The notes under the pieces are model-generated. The model ran no database searches, was not told the DNA's origin, and saw only the letters and a list, made by a program, of their open reading frames with translations. DNA of 64,000 nt from Aliarcobacter lanthieri (GTDB lineage Bacteria; Campylobacterota; Campylobacteria; Campylobacterales; Arcobacteraceae): positions 620,001 through 684,000 of the forward strand of contig NZ_CP053839.1 in assembly GCF_013201625.1 (NCBI RefSeq), given 5' to 3'. Shown in pieces: positions 55,593-64,000 of this stretch (the stretch's first letter is position 1; the number at the start of each line of letters is the position of its first letter). The translations under genes and the position numbers were made by a program.

Positions 55593-56744
55593 TTATTTTA
55601 CTGCTTGTTTTATATCTTCTATTAAATCTTCAACTTCTTCTAAACCAATAGAAAATCTAACTGTGCTATCACTTATTCCAATAGCTTTTAATTCCTCTTT
55701 AGAAAAACTTGCATGAGATATTTTTGCAGGTATTTCCACTCTACTATCAGCACTCCCAAATGAACATTTTTCACCAAAAATTTTGCTGTTCTCTATAAAT
55801 TTCTCTGCTAATTCTACACTTTTAAAATCAGCACAAAAAACTCCAGTCATATATTTCATTTGAGTTTTTGCTAATTCATGTTGAGGATGGCTTTCTAATG
55901 CTGGATGAGTAACTTTGTCTATGTAATCTTGAGTTTCTAAGAACTTTGCAATTTGGATAGAGTTTGCTTCGTGTTCTTTCATTCTTATTTTTAAAGTTGG
56001 AATTCCTAAAGAGATTAAATATACATCAAATGGATTTTGACTTCTTCCATAGGCATTTGCGTAGTAGTGAATTTTTTCTGCAAGTTCTTTTGTCTTAGCG
56101 ACTATTGCTCCAGCTATTACTCCACCATGACCACTGATATATTTTGTAGTTGAAAATAGACTAAAATCAGCCCCTAAATCTAAAGGTCTTTGACTTATAA
56201 AAGTTGCAAGTGAATTATCAACAGCAAATAAAGCATTGTATTTGTGAGATAAAGAAGCAATAAGTTTTAAATCAATAATTTTAAGTCCTGGATTTGTAGG
56301 ACTTTCACACAATACTAAATCAATATTATGTGTTTTTAAAATATGTTCTACCATATTTGTATCATTAAAATCTGCAAAATTTACTTGAATATTATATTTT
56401 TCTTTAAATACTTTTAAAAGTCTAAACGTACCACCATAACAATCAGCTTCAACTAATATAGATGAATTTGCTTTTAAAACAGTCTCAAATAAAAGAGAAA
56501 CGCTTGCTATTCCTGTATGAGTACAAACAGCTCCTTCTCCACCTTCGACAAAGCTGAAAAGATTTTCTAAAGTTTCTCTTGTAGGATTGTCACTTCTTGT
56601 GTAATCATAAATTTTTTCACCATTTTGTTTTTTTAAATCAAAAGTTGCAGTATTGTATATAGGGAAATGTGAAGCTCCAGCAATATCTTCAAATGGTGAG
56701 AATTGTGTTTGATGACATATTTTTGTTTGTATATTTTCTTTCAT
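55593..56744 (-). CDS. Trans-sulfuration PLP enzyme (cystathionine synthase/lyase family)
   Basis: A standard-length enzyme of 383 residues: YTRSDNPTRETLENLFSFVE at the N-terminus, CESPTNPGLKIIDL, the PLP lysine in FSTTKYISGHGGVIAG and VRFSIGLEEVEDLIEDI at the end. Members are cystathionine gamma-synthase, cystathionine lyases, methionine gamma-lyase or O-acetylhomoserine sulfhydrylase; the sequence read by eye does not separate them. It is transcribed just before the extended paralogue, with no spacing. Confidence 0.88.
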   Translation of the reverse strand: MKENIQTKICHQTQFSPFEDIAGASHFPIYNTATFDLKKQNGEKIYDYTRSDNPTRETLENLFSFVEGGEGAVCTHTGIASVSLLFETVLKANSSILVEADCYGGTFRLLKVFKEKYNIQVNFADFNDTNMVEHILKTHNIDLVLCESPTNPGLKIIDLKLIASLSHKYNALFAVDNSLATFISQRPLDLGADFSLFSTTKYISGHGGVIAGAIVAKTKELAEKIHYYANAYGRSQNPFDVYLISLGIPTLKIRMKEHEANSIQIAKFLETQDYIDKVTHPALESHPQHELAKTQMKYMTGVFCADFKSVELAEKFIENSKIFGEKCSFGSADSRVEIPAKISHASFSKEELKAIGISDSTVRFSIGLEEVEDLIEDIKQAVK

Positions 56745-56862
56745 AATTTTTTTAAATCCCTTAACTTTTTGGCAAATTGTACCTAAATTTATTTAATATA
56801 ATTTGATAGAAATTTTGGTATAAATATAGTTAAAATATTTCATGAGAATATAAGGATAAGAT

Positions 56863-57030
56863 ATGTTTAAAAGTGTGTTATTAGTTATATTTATAATTTT
56901 ACTTCAAGGTTGTGCTACTTGGAAAGGTGTAAAAGAAGATAGTAAAACAGCATGGGAAACTACAAAAGATACAACAAGTGAAGCTTATCAAGGAGTTAAA
57001 AAATCAATTCATAATGCAACAGCTGAATAA
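56863..57030 (+). CDS. Small lipoprotein, 55 residues
   Basis: It starts MFKSVLLVIFIILLQGCATW, a type II signal peptide with lipobox LQGC (lipidated Cys17). The short mature part is rich in Lys, Thr and Glu (KGVKEDSKTAWETTKDTT), like entericidin-type or YtxH-like small lipoproteins. AAGGAT lies upstream of the ATG. It ends one base before the stop of the convergent DNA ligase gene. The role is unknown. Confidence 0.75.
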   Translation: MFKSVLLVIFIILLQGCATWKGVKEDSKTAWETTKDTTSEAYQGVKKSIHNATAE

Positions 57031-57834
57031 TTACTCTACTTGCCTAATTCTTAAAAAAGAAGCGAACTTTGGTTTACCATTTTTTGTTAAATCAAAATAT
57101 TTAAAAGTTATAATACTTCCAACTTTAGGTGGATTTAATCTATCACTATTTTTAAATCCATTACCTAAATTGAACTCAACACCATTTTTTAGTCTAACTT
57201 TTAAGCTTTTAAAAGAGCCATTTTTATTTAAATTATGTGAAATTACTTCTGCCTCATCATCAAAAAACTTTTTTACTTTCAATACATTATCACTTTTTCC
57301 TGTGAAATAATCTAATGTATAGTTTTTTAATATTACACCTTCTCCATCATTCGTTAAAACTTTATTTAGAAAATCATTTAATTCTTCAATATTATTTACT
57401 TTTATTTGTGGAATTATTTTAATAAATTTATTTGGATTTTTATCTAGCCAATTTTTTAAAAAGTTAAGTCTTGTTTGAAAATCACCATTTTGATTTGGTA
57501 CTTCAAAAATATTATAACTTATATTTTCCCATTCAATTGGTTCTTTTTGGCTTAAAACTATACTTTGAATATTTTCAAAATCATTTTGCTTAGTAAAAAG
57601 TTCTCCATCTAATTCAAAAGGTGGAAAATCTTTTATAAACCATTTTGGTGCAAAAATTTTATTTCCATTCTTGGTTTGTAACTCTTCTCCACTCCAATAG
57701 GCTCTTATTCCATCTAATTTTTCACTCATGTAGTAGCTGTTAATATTGTGTTTTCTTTCATCATATATAGTTGCTTTTTGTAAATCTATTGCAAAAGAAT
57801 ATAATGAAAATATAAGAATAAGAATAAGTTTCAT
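57031..57834 (-). CDS. Secreted ATP-dependent DNA ligase, Lig E type
   Basis: The 267-residue protein is a minimal ATP-dependent ligase: motif I SEKLDGIRAYW with the adenylated Lys39, then FELDGELF (motif III), GEGVILKN (motif IV) and VLKVKKFFDDEAEV (motif V), followed by a small OB domain. It opens with a signal peptide (MKLILILIFSLYSFA), so it acts in the periplasm, as described for Lig E of Haemophilus, Neisseria and Campylobacter, where a link to DNA uptake has been proposed. It is divergent from apt. Confidence 0.93.
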   Translation of the reverse strand: MKLILILIFSLYSFAIDLQKATIYDERKHNINSYYMSEKLDGIRAYWSGEELQTKNGNKIFAPKWFIKDFPPFELDGELFTKQNDFENIQSIVLSQKEPIEWENISYNIFEVPNQNGDFQTRLNFLKNWLDKNPNKFIKIIPQIKVNNIEELNDFLNKVLTNDGEGVILKNYTLDYFTGKSDNVLKVKKFFDDEAEVISHNLNKNGSFKSLKVRLKNGVEFNLGNGFKNSDRLNPPKVGSIITFKYFDLTKNGKPKFASFLRIRQVE

Positions 57835-57953
57835 AGTAACTCTTTATATGAAATATAGGATTATATTTGCTTTATTCTTAAAAATTATCATAAAAACATA
57901 ATAATTATTTGGTTAAAATAAACCAATTTTAATAATTATACAAAGGATAGAGT

Positions 57954-58511
57954 TTGGGGCAAGATGTTGTGTTAAGTGAATTGGATAAAAATTTTTTATT
58001 AAATAGTATAAGAGATGTAAATGATTTTCCAAAACCAGGAATTATATTTAAAGATATTACAACTTTATTAAATAACAAAGATGCTTTTGAACTCTTGATG
58101 AATCACTTAGAAGAAAGATATAAATTATATAATTTAGATTTTATAGCAGGAATAGAATCAAGAGGATTCATTTTTGCAGCTGCTTTAGCAACTAGGCTTA
58201 AAATAGGTTTTGTTCCTGTTAGAAAAAAAGGAAAACTTCCTAGTACAACTGTTTGTGAGAAATATGAATTAGAATATGGTTTTGATGAAGTAGAAATACA
58301 TTTAGATGCATTTAACAATAAAGAAAATGCAAGAGTTTTATTATTAGATGATTTAATAGTAAGTGGTGGGACAGCAAAAGCAAGTGCAAGTTTGATAAAA
58401 AAATTAAATGCTAATTTAGTAGAGAGTTGCTTTTTATTAAATTTTACAGTTTTAGATGGTAAAGATAAATTAAGTAAAATTGTACCAGTTTATTCAGTTT
58501 TAGAGATTTAA
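57954..58511 (+). CDS. apt: Adenine phosphoribosyltransferase
   Basis: A purine salvage enzyme making AMP from adenine and PRPP. The 185 residues include [33 protein letters not shown] and the PRPP-binding [16 protein letters not shown]. It starts with TTG at 57954 with AAGGAT nine bases before; no better start is seen. It heads an apt-trpB-dedA-pepA series; apt, dedA and pepA are also neighbours in Campylobacter. Confidence 0.95.
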   Translation: MGQDVVLSELDKNFLLNSIRDVNDFPKPGIIFKDITTLLNNKDAFELLMNHLEERYKLYNLDFIAGIESRGFIFAAALATRLKIGFVPVRKKGKLPSTTVCEKYELEYGFDEVEIHLDAFNNKENARVLLLDDLIVSGGTAKASASLIKKLNANLVESCFLLNFTVLDGKDKLSKIVPVYSVLEI

Positions 58512-58522
58512 GGAAAATTTAT

Positions 58523-59734
58523 ATGAATGATTATATTCCAAAAAAAAGTATATTTGATCCAAATGAAAGAGGAGAATTTGGTGGGATTTTTGGTGGTCAA
58601 TATGTACCAGAAACACTGATGCCAATTTTAAAAGAGCTAGAAACTTCTTATTTTAAATATAGATTTGATAAAGATTTTTGGGCAGAAGTTAATGCTTTAT
58701 TAAAAGATTATGTAGGAAGAGAAAATCCATTATATTTTGCTAAAAATATTAGTGAAGAACTCGGAGCAAAGGTATATTTAAAAAGGGAAGATTTAAATCA
58801 TACTGGTGCTCATAAAGTAAATAATGTTATTGCTCAAGGTTTATTAGCTAAAAGAATGGGGAAAACAAAAGTAATAGCAGAAACTGGTGCAGGGCAACAT
58901 GGAGTTGCAACAGCTACTATTGCTGCACTTTTAGGTTTAGAATGTACAGTTTTTATGGGTACAAAAGATGTTCAAAGACAAGAATTGAATGTATTTAGAA
59001 TGAAACTTCTAGGAGCTAAAGTTGTATCAGTTGAAAGTGGAAGTAAAACTCTAAAAGATGCTATGAACGATGCTATAAGATATTGGGTTACTAATGCAAG
59101 AGATACTTTTTATATAATTGGAACTGTTGCTGGTCCACATCCTTATCCTATGATGGTTAGAGATTTTCAAGCAATTATTGGATATGAAGCAAGAAAACAA
59201 ATTTTAGAAAAAGAACAAAAATTACCTGATTTTGTAATTGCCTGTATTGGTGGTGGTTCAAATGCTATTGGTATATTTTCTCATTTTTTAGAGGATAAAA
59301 ATGTTAATTGTATTGGAATTGAAGCTGGAGGATTAGGACTAGATACAAATAAGCATGGTTGTTCTTTAGAAAAAGGAAATCCTGGAATACTTCATGGACA
59401 ATGTTCTTATTTATTACAAGATGAAGATGGACAAGTTTTAGAAGCACATTCAATTAGTGCAGGACTTGATTATCCAGGTATTGGACCTGAACACTCTTTT
59501 CATAGAGATAATAATAATGTTACGTATGACAATATAACAGATAAAGAAGCACTTGATGCTTTTGTATGGTTGAGTCAAAAAGAGGGAATAATACCAGCTT
59601 TTGAATCATCTCATGCTATTGCATATTTAAAAAAAGCTCAAGATAAATTAAAAGGAAAAAGTGTAATTGTATGTTTATCAGGACGGGGAGATAAAGATAT
59701 GATACAAGCAAAAAGCCTACTAAACTTTGATTAA
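58523..59734 (+). CDS. trpB: Tryptophan synthase beta subunit
   Basis: It joins indole and serine to make tryptophan using PLP. The 403 residues have [16 protein letters not shown] at the N-terminus, the PLP lysine in [24 protein letters not shown] and the [13 protein letters not shown] phosphate-binding loop, the TrpB1 type. No trpA is adjacent; instead the gene sits between apt and dedA, 11 bases after apt. Length and motifs are normal. Confidence 0.97.
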   Translation: MNDYIPKKSIFDPNERGEFGGIFGGQYVPETLMPILKELETSYFKYRFDKDFWAEVNALLKDYVGRENPLYFAKNISEELGAKVYLKREDLNHTGAHKVNNVIAQGLLAKRMGKTKVIAETGAGQHGVATATIAALLGLECTVFMGTKDVQRQELNVFRMKLLGAKVVSVESGSKTLKDAMNDAIRYWVTNARDTFYIIGTVAGPHPYPMMVRDFQAIIGYEARKQILEKEQKLPDFVIACIGGGSNAIGIFSHFLEDKNVNCIGIEAGGLGLDTNKHGCSLEKGNPGILHGQCSYLLQDEDGQVLEAHSISAGLDYPGIGPEHSFHRDNNNVTYDNITDKEALDAFVWLSQKEGIIPAFESSHAIAYLKKAQDKLKGKSVIVCLSGRGDKDMIQAKSLLNFD

Positions 59735-59742
59735 GGATTAAG

Positions 59743-60444
59743 ATGAAAGAACTATTTAGAAAAATTCAACCATATACAGGAAAAATTTTTGCAATAGGAT
59801 TGATAATATTTTTATCTTTTCTTGCATACAATTTATACAATGCCCCAGTTGAAGGACTAGAAGAAAAATTTATATATTTATTAAAGCAGTATGGATATGT
59901 AATACTTTTTGTTTGGAGTATGCTAGAAGGTGAAATGGGGCTTATCATGGCAGGTCTTTTAAGCCATGATGGAGTTATGAATGTTGTTTTTGCTATTTTT
60001 ATAGCTGGACTTGGTGGATTTGCTGGAGATCAAGTGTATTTTTACATTGGAAGATTTAATAAAGTTGGTGTTTTAAAAAGATTAAGAGGACAAAGAAGAA
60101 AGTTTGCTTTTGCTCATTTATTATTAAAAAAGCATGGATGGCCAATTATATTCACTCAAAGATATATGTATGGAATGAGAACAATTATTCCAATATCTAT
60201 TGGTCTTACAAGATATGATGCAAGAAAATTTGCAATTATAAATCTAATATCCGCTTGGTGTTGGGCAGCAATTACAATACTTCCTGTTTGGTATTTTGGA
60301 GAACAAATAATGGTTGTACTTCATTGGGCTAAACAACATTGGTATTTAGCAATTCCATTAGCTATAATAGTTGGTGGAGGGATAGTATACTACTTTAATA
60401 AAGCAACAAAGAAAATTGAAAAAAGGGTAATGAATGAAGATTAA
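59743..60444 (+). CDS. DedA family membrane protein
   Basis: The 233-residue protein has about five or six helices and the DedA/SNARE-associated-like signature: SMLEGEMGLIMAGLL, GGFAGDQVYFYIGRF, the FTQRYMYGMRTIIPISIG segment with the functional arginine, and AISAWCW-type (LISAWCWAAIT). DedA proteins act in lipid flipping and membrane homeostasis. It overlaps pepA by 11 bases, so the two are coupled. Confidence 0.93.
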   Translation: MKELFRKIQPYTGKIFAIGLIIFLSFLAYNLYNAPVEGLEEKFIYLLKQYGYVILFVWSMLEGEMGLIMAGLLSHDGVMNVVFAIFIAGLGGFAGDQVYFYIGRFNKVGVLKRLRGQRRKFAFAHLLLKKHGWPIIFTQRYMYGMRTIIPISIGLTRYDARKFAIINLISAWCWAAITILPVWYFGEQIMVVLHWAKQHWYLAIPLAIIVGGGIVYYFNKATKKIEKRVMNED

Positions 60445-61861
60445 TATTTTAGAACTTAGTAAAAATAAAGATTTTGATTTAGAGATAGTATTTCTAAATA
60501 GTCTAGAAGAAATTTCTAGTATTAAGGATAAAGAGAGTTTAGAACAACTTGATTTTAAAGTAAAAGATGAGATATCTGCTATTTTGGTTGAAAGTAAAAA
60601 AATTTATGTTGGTTTTGAAGAGTATAATTATGATTCTTTAGCTATTGCTATAGCAACAGCAGTTAAAAAATTTAAAACTACAAAATTTAAGAATGCAAAA
60701 ATTGTATTAACTAATGAACTTGAAGAAAATTTTAAAGCTTTGGTTGAAGGTGCTATTTTAGGAAGTTATAGTTTTGAAACTTATAAAAGTGAAAAAGACA
60801 GTAAAAAACAAGAATTATCTTTTATTGTTGAAGATAAAAAACCTTTATTAAATACTATATTAAAAGAGTCAACAACTATATCAAAAGCAGTGAATGTAGC
60901 AAGAGATATGGTAAATACTTCTCCAGCAGATTTCTATCCAGAAATATTTGTAAAAGAAGCTCAAAAAATAGCAAAAGATTTAGAATTAGAGTGTGAAGTT
61001 TTTGGAGAAAAATATCTTGAAAAAAATAAAATGATGGCAATGCATAGCGTAGGAAGAGCTTCTATTCACGAGTCACATTTAATTCACTTAAAATATAAAC
61101 CAAAAAAATCTCTTAAAAAAGTAGTTTTAGTTGGAAAAGGACTTACTTATGATAGTGGTGGATTATCTTTAAAACCAAGTGATTTTATGGTTACAATGAA
61201 AGCTGATAAATCAGGGGCTGTTGCTGTATTAAATAGTATAAAAGTAATTGCTGAATTAAAACTTCCTATTGAAGTACATGCTATTATTGGTGCAGTTGAA
61301 AATATGATAGGTGGAAATGCTTATAAACCAGATGATATTTTAAGAGCAAAAAATGGTAAAACGATAGAGGTTCGAAATACAGATGCTGAAGGAAGATTAG
61401 TACTTGCAGATTGTCTTTGTTATGCACAAGATGAAATAAAAAATATTGATTATATTTTAGATTTTGCTACATTAACAGGTGCTTGTGTAGTAGGACTTGG
61501 AGAATATACAACTGGGATTATGGGAAATAATGAAAGTTTAAAACAACAAGCTTTAGAGTCTTGCCAAAGTTCTGGTGAATATGCAACAAAATTAGATTTT
61601 AATAGATATTTAAAAAAATGTATTAAATCTGAAATAGCAGATGTTTGTAATATTTCAACTACTAGATATGGTGGAGCAATAACTGCTGGAATGTTCTTAG
61701 ATAATTTTATCTATGAAGAAAATAAAGATAAGTGGATTCATTTTGATATAGCTGGACCAGCATTTGTTGAAAAAGCTTGGGGATATAATCCGTATGGAGC
61801 TAGTGGAACGGGAGTTAGATTGGCAGTTAAATTTGTACAAGATTTAGTAAAAAGAGGGTAG
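60434..61861 (+). CDS. pepA: Leucyl aminopeptidase PepA
   Basis: A two-zinc M17 exopeptidase, 475 residues. The active-site region has GKGLTYDSGGLSLKPS with metal-binding lysine and aspartate, MKADKSGAVAVL and the family signature NTDAEGRLVLAD (about 314-325). The N-terminal ~150 residues are the usual alpha/beta domain. It ends the apt-trpB-dedA-pepA series and is followed by a hairpin terminator. Confidence 0.97.
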   Translation: MKINILELSKNKDFDLEIVFLNSLEEISSIKDKESLEQLDFKVKDEISAILVESKKIYVGFEEYNYDSLAIAIATAVKKFKTTKFKNAKIVLTNELEENFKALVEGAILGSYSFETYKSEKDSKKQELSFIVEDKKPLLNTILKESTTISKAVNVARDMVNTSPADFYPEIFVKEAQKIAKDLELECEVFGEKYLEKNKMMAMHSVGRASIHESHLIHLKYKPKKSLKKVVLVGKGLTYDSGGLSLKPSDFMVTMKADKSGAVAVLNSIKVIAELKLPIEVHAIIGAVENMIGGNAYKPDDILRAKNGKTIEVRNTDAEGRLVLADCLCYAQDEIKNIDYILDFATLTGACVVGLGEYTTGIMGNNESLKQQALESCQSSGEYATKLDFNRYLKKCIKSEIADVCNISTTRYGGAITAGMFLDNFIYEENKDKWIHFDIAGPAFVEKAWGYNPYGASGTGVRLAVKFVQDLVKRG

Positions 61862-61880
61862 TTTAAAACTACACTCTTTT
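61850..61880. terminator. Terminator between pepA and tonB
   Basis: An imperfect stem of about 14 bp (AAGAG, one mismatch, GTAGTT paired with AACTAC and CTCTTTT) in the convergent gap, followed by TTTT on the plus strand. Confidence 0.6.
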
Positions 61881-61896
61881 GTATTATTAAAAAATA

Positions 61897-62574
61897 TTAT
61901 TGAATTTGATAATCTACAGGAATAGTTATATTCCAAACTTCTCTATTTAACTCATCTGGAATTGGTTCAAATGTAGCAATTTTAATTAGTAATTCTAATG
62001 TTGCTTCATCTAATTTATCAAATTTAGATTTTTTAACTATTTTTACATTTTTTACATTACCTTTTTTCATTACATCAAAATTAACTTCAACTTTTCCCGT
62101 TTGATTTAATCTTTTTGCAACTCTTGGGTAGACTTTATTCTTTTCTACTTTTGCTTTAACTTTTGCTAAATAAGCACTTTCTAAATTATGTACTTGTGCA
62201 GGGTTTACATTTTTTACAGGAGCTTCTTCTACTGGAGCTGTTTGAGTTGGTTGTGGTGCCACAACATTTTCTACAACTTTTTCAATAGGTTTTTCTTGTA
62301 TATGTTCTTTTTTTGGTTTTTTAGGCTTTTCTGGTTTTTTTATTGGTGTTGGTTTTTCAATAATTGGTTCAGGCTCTGGCTCTGGTTCAGGCTCTGGAGG
62401 AGTTGGCTCAGGTTGTACTTGAGCCACTTCTACTGTTGATAAAGATATTGTTGTAATTTCCTCAGCTGCCTTGTCTGGGATAATTAAAGCATTCGCAAAA
62501 ACAAAGAAAGCAAAAAATCCTACTATTGCATATATCGTACTTGTAATTAGGAATGAACTTTGGTATCTATTCAT
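61897..62574 (-). CDS. tonB: TonB energy transducer
   Basis: TonB couples the proton motive force to outer membrane receptors, here likely for iron complexes. The 225 residues have one N-terminal membrane helix (about 10-32), a proline-rich periplasmic stretch with PEPEPEPEPEPI and KKPEKPKKPKK, and a C-terminal TonB domain (about 130-225; YPRVAKRLNQTGKVEVNFD). It is the last gene of exbB-exbD-tonB and lies three bases after exbD. Confidence 0.95.
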   Translation of the reverse strand: MNRYQSSFLITSTIYAIVGFFAFFVFANALIIPDKAAEEITTISLSTVEVAQVQPEPTPPEPEPEPEPEPIIEKPTPIKKPEKPKKPKKEHIQEKPIEKVVENVVAPQPTQTAPVEEAPVKNVNPAQVHNLESAYLAKVKAKVEKNKVYPRVAKRLNQTGKVEVNFDVMKKGNVKNVKIVKKSKFDKLDEATLELLIKIATFEPIPDELNREVWNITIPVDYQIQ

Positions 62575-62577
62575 TAG

Positions 62578-62955
62578 TTACTTCTTTGTTACTATTGAAA
62601 CATTTGAATAAGAATTCTTTTTTAACATATCAAGTACATTTACAAATGATTCAAATTTTGTATTTTTATCTGTATGTATATGAACTGGAGTTTCTATTGA
62701 TTTTTGTAAAATAGATTTTTCTAATTCTTCTAATACAAGAGGAGTTTCTTCTAAAAATAATTCACCATTTTCATTTATAACTATTACTATTTCTTTATCT
62801 GGTTTAAGTTGCTCTGAACTACTAGAATTTGGTAATGCAACAGGTATTATTCCTTTTGTAATAAATGTTGAAGTTAATAAAACAATTGCTAAAAGTACAA
62901 GTAAAACGTCAATAAACGGTATTACATTTATTGAATCATATTTCTGTAGCTTCAT
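62578..62955 (-). CDS. exbD: Biopolymer transport protein ExbD
   Basis: A partner of ExbB in the TonB motor. The 125 residues have one membrane helix (VIPFIDVLLVLLAIVLLTS) with the essential aspartate at Asp16, and a periplasmic domain with VPVALPNSSS-type beta strands. It overlaps the exbB end by 20 bases, so translation is coupled. Confidence 0.95.
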   Translation of the reverse strand: MKLQKYDSINVIPFIDVLLVLLAIVLLTSTFITKGIIPVALPNSSSSEQLKPDKEIVIVINENGELFLEETPLVLEELEKSILQKSIETPVHIHTDKNTKFESFVNVLDMLKKNSYSNVSIVTKK

Positions 62956-63367
62956 AATCGCTCTCCAAAACTTCTGCTGATCTTCCTAGAATATTATACA
63001 TAACCATAGAAATGATAGCAACAACAAGTCCAACAGCAGTTGCTTTAAGTGCTAAAGCTAAACTTTCCATAATTTTAGCAGCATCAATATCTCCATTCCC
63101 CATTGTCATAAATGTAAGCATAATGGCTAAAACAGTTCCAAGAAGTCCAATATAAGGAGCATTTGATGCAATAGTTCCAATAATAGTTAAATGTTTTGTT
63201 AAAGCTACATCTAAAGACTTTTTATTTTTGTAATCTTTTACGTTTATTTTTTTATAAAATAACACTCTTTCTATAAAAAAGAAAACAGCAACAAAACTCA
63301 TAATAACAAGTAGAACAATAACCCCATAGTCAACTAAATGCTTTAGCGTTTCAATATCTTCCATCAT
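62936..63367 (-). CDS. exbB: Biopolymer transport protein ExbB
   Basis: An inner-membrane motor component of the TonB system, 144 residues, three helices. GLLGTVLAIMLTFMTMGNGD and ALKATAVGLVVAIISM are the conserved MotA/TolQ/ExbB segments. The frame extends to an ATG at 63409, but the ATG at 63367 is preferred: AAGGA lies eight bases before it, and the extra 14 residues are poorly conserved. It leads the exbB-exbD-tonB operon behind a Fur box. Confidence 0.93.
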   Translation of the reverse strand: MMEDIETLKHLVDYGVIVLLVIMSFVAVFFFIERVLFYKKINVKDYKNKKSLDVALTKHLTIIGTIASNAPYIGLLGTVLAIMLTFMTMGNGDIDAAKIMESLALALKATAVGLVVAIISMVMYNILGRSAEVLESDYEATEI

Positions 63368-63425
63368 AATTTTTTTCCTTAAACTAAAAATTTTTGTAAT
63401 TATAATCAAAAAACTTTAATTTTGT

Positions 63426-63443
63426 ATTAATGATAATTATCAA
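63426..63443. promoter_or_regulatory. Fur box upstream of exbB
   Basis: ATTAATGATAATTATCAA, containing the perfect 12-base palindrome TGATAATTATCA (63431-63442), close to the Fur consensus (GATAATGATAATCATTATC). It lies 60 bases before the exbB start, in the divergent spacer with the TolC-like gene, and predicts iron repression of the TonB operon. Confidence 0.7.
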
Positions 63444-63528
63444 GATGCAAGAATGGATTAAAATTTTGTTAAAATACCGTTAAAATTTAGAACATATAAT
63501 TCCACATAAAAATTTAAGGATGAAAAAA

Positions 63529-64000
63529 TTGCGTAAAGTACTTTTATTCTCAATCATTTGTAGTATTGCAATTGCAGATACAAATAATTTAGAGATTCTA
63601 CAAAAAGATAAAAAAGAGTTAAGGGAACTTGAAAAACAATCAATAGAAACAAGCTATGAAACTTTAAAAAATGATTGGATAGGAACTATTGATATAAGTT
63701 CAAGTGTAAATAGAAATCACTCTTTTGATAAAGATAAATCAGATGATGGAAGATATGGTAAAACGGCAAGAATAGGTTTTACACAATCAGTATTTGAATC
63801 TGGTGGAATAATGCTTACAATTCAATATGCAAAAGACAAGTTAAAATATGATTTATTATCTTGGCAAAATCAAAATCAACAATTGTTACAAACTATTTAT
63901 ACTACTTTATTGGATATCAAAAAATTAAAATTACAAATTGCACAAAGTAAGTATAGATTAGAAAATAAAGATATAGAATTGATAATAAAAAAAATACAGT
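63529..64000 (+). CDS. TolC family outer membrane efflux protein, 5' part
   Basis: The gene runs off the right edge after about 157 codons. A signal peptide (MRKVLLFSIICSIAIA) is followed by a helix and beta-strand pattern typical of TolC-like outer membrane proteins: IGTIDISSSVNRNHS, IGFTQSVFESGGIML and a long helix with LLQTIYTTLLDIKKLKL. I place the start at TTG 63529, eight bases after AAGGA; an ATG at 63520 has its AAGG directly adjacent and is less likely. The operon partners (membrane fusion protein, pump) would lie beyond the window. It is divergent from the Fur-boxed exbB operon. Confidence 0.8.
   Translation, partial: MRKVLLFSIICSIAIADTNNLEILQKDKKELRELEKQSIETSYETLKNDWIGTIDISSSVNRNHSFDKDKSDDGRYGKTARIGFTQSVFESGGIMLTIQYAKDKLKYDLLSWQNQNQQLLQTIYTTLLDIKKLKLQIAQSKYRLENKDIELIIKKIQ

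Noticed and set aside
56978-57310. 110-codon plus-strand frame overlapping the small lipoprotein and the DNA ligase
   Set aside because: Mostly antisense to the well-supported ligase, in a different frame from the lipoprotein and lacking a ribosome binding site.
63368-63409. Upstream ATG for ExbB
   Set aside because: Adds 14 residues without ribosome binding site; the ATG at 63367 follows AAGGA at good spacing.

Overview
This is a very AT-rich, gene-dense chromosomal window from a member of the Campylobacterota, most likely Arcobacter/Aliarcobacter. The evidence is the base composition, the codon use, and several blocks whose gene order matches Campylobacter: bamD-lon; rplY-pth-LptF/G permease; pyrH-rpoZ-spoT-tyrS-nitronate monooxygenase-N-acetylmuramoyl-alanine amidase; and apt-dedA-pepA. 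There are also many chemotaxis receptors and a CheV. I see no rRNA, tRNA, CRISPR array, insertion sequence or prophage.

Layout. 1-4 kb: the end of bamD, then lon, a rhomboid protease and a low-molecular-weight tyrosine phosphatase. 4-10.3 kb: a soluble double-PAS chemoreceptor, a secreted YceI protein, a PAS protein paired with a membrane-free chemoreceptor (split aerotaxis-like pair), a DUF2798 protein, an EamA exporter and an AEC transporter. 10.3-18.3 kb: a biotin carboxylase subunit, a six-gene suf operon (sufB-C-D-S-E-sufT-like) and a divergent NifU-like protein whose scaffold cysteines are gone. 18.3-31 kb: CBS protein, diguanylate cyclase, argH, cheV, tcdA, greA, LpxH-like phosphatase, uvrB, nth, a transmembrane chemoreceptor and an HD protein. 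31-43.3 kb: rpiB-lepB-folD on the minus strand, rplY-pth-permease-NUDIX on the plus strand, then the pyrH-to-amidase block on the minus strand.

The accessory part is 43.4-52.6 kb, a metal-handling island. A Fur-family regulator is followed by six tightly packed genes: an HMA2-like protein, a ferritin-like DUF2202 protein with a hydrophobic C-terminus, three small proteins with hydrophobic segments, and a P1B-type ATPase lacking the CPC motif. Two more small membrane proteins follow. The gene number, order and composition resemble the fez (ferrosome, membrane-bounded iron organelle) operons known from other bacteria, and this is my main candidate for an unusual system. Next come nhaA, a second Fur-family (probably Zur) gene, two copies of a near-perfect 15-bp palindromic operator, a ZnuA-type binding protein without its ABC partners, and a DUF1007-NicO metal exporter fusion.

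52.6-64 kb: two acetyltransferases around a decayed stretch, two adjacent trans-sulfuration-type PLP enzymes, a small lipoprotein, a secreted ATP-dependent DNA ligase (Lig E), apt-trpB-dedA-pepA, and a Fur-box-linked exbB-exbD-tonB operon divergent from a TolC-like gene that runs off the end. Iron, zinc and Fe-S metabolism together with chemotaxis dominate the window. Family assignments come from reading the sequence by eye; no database search was run.
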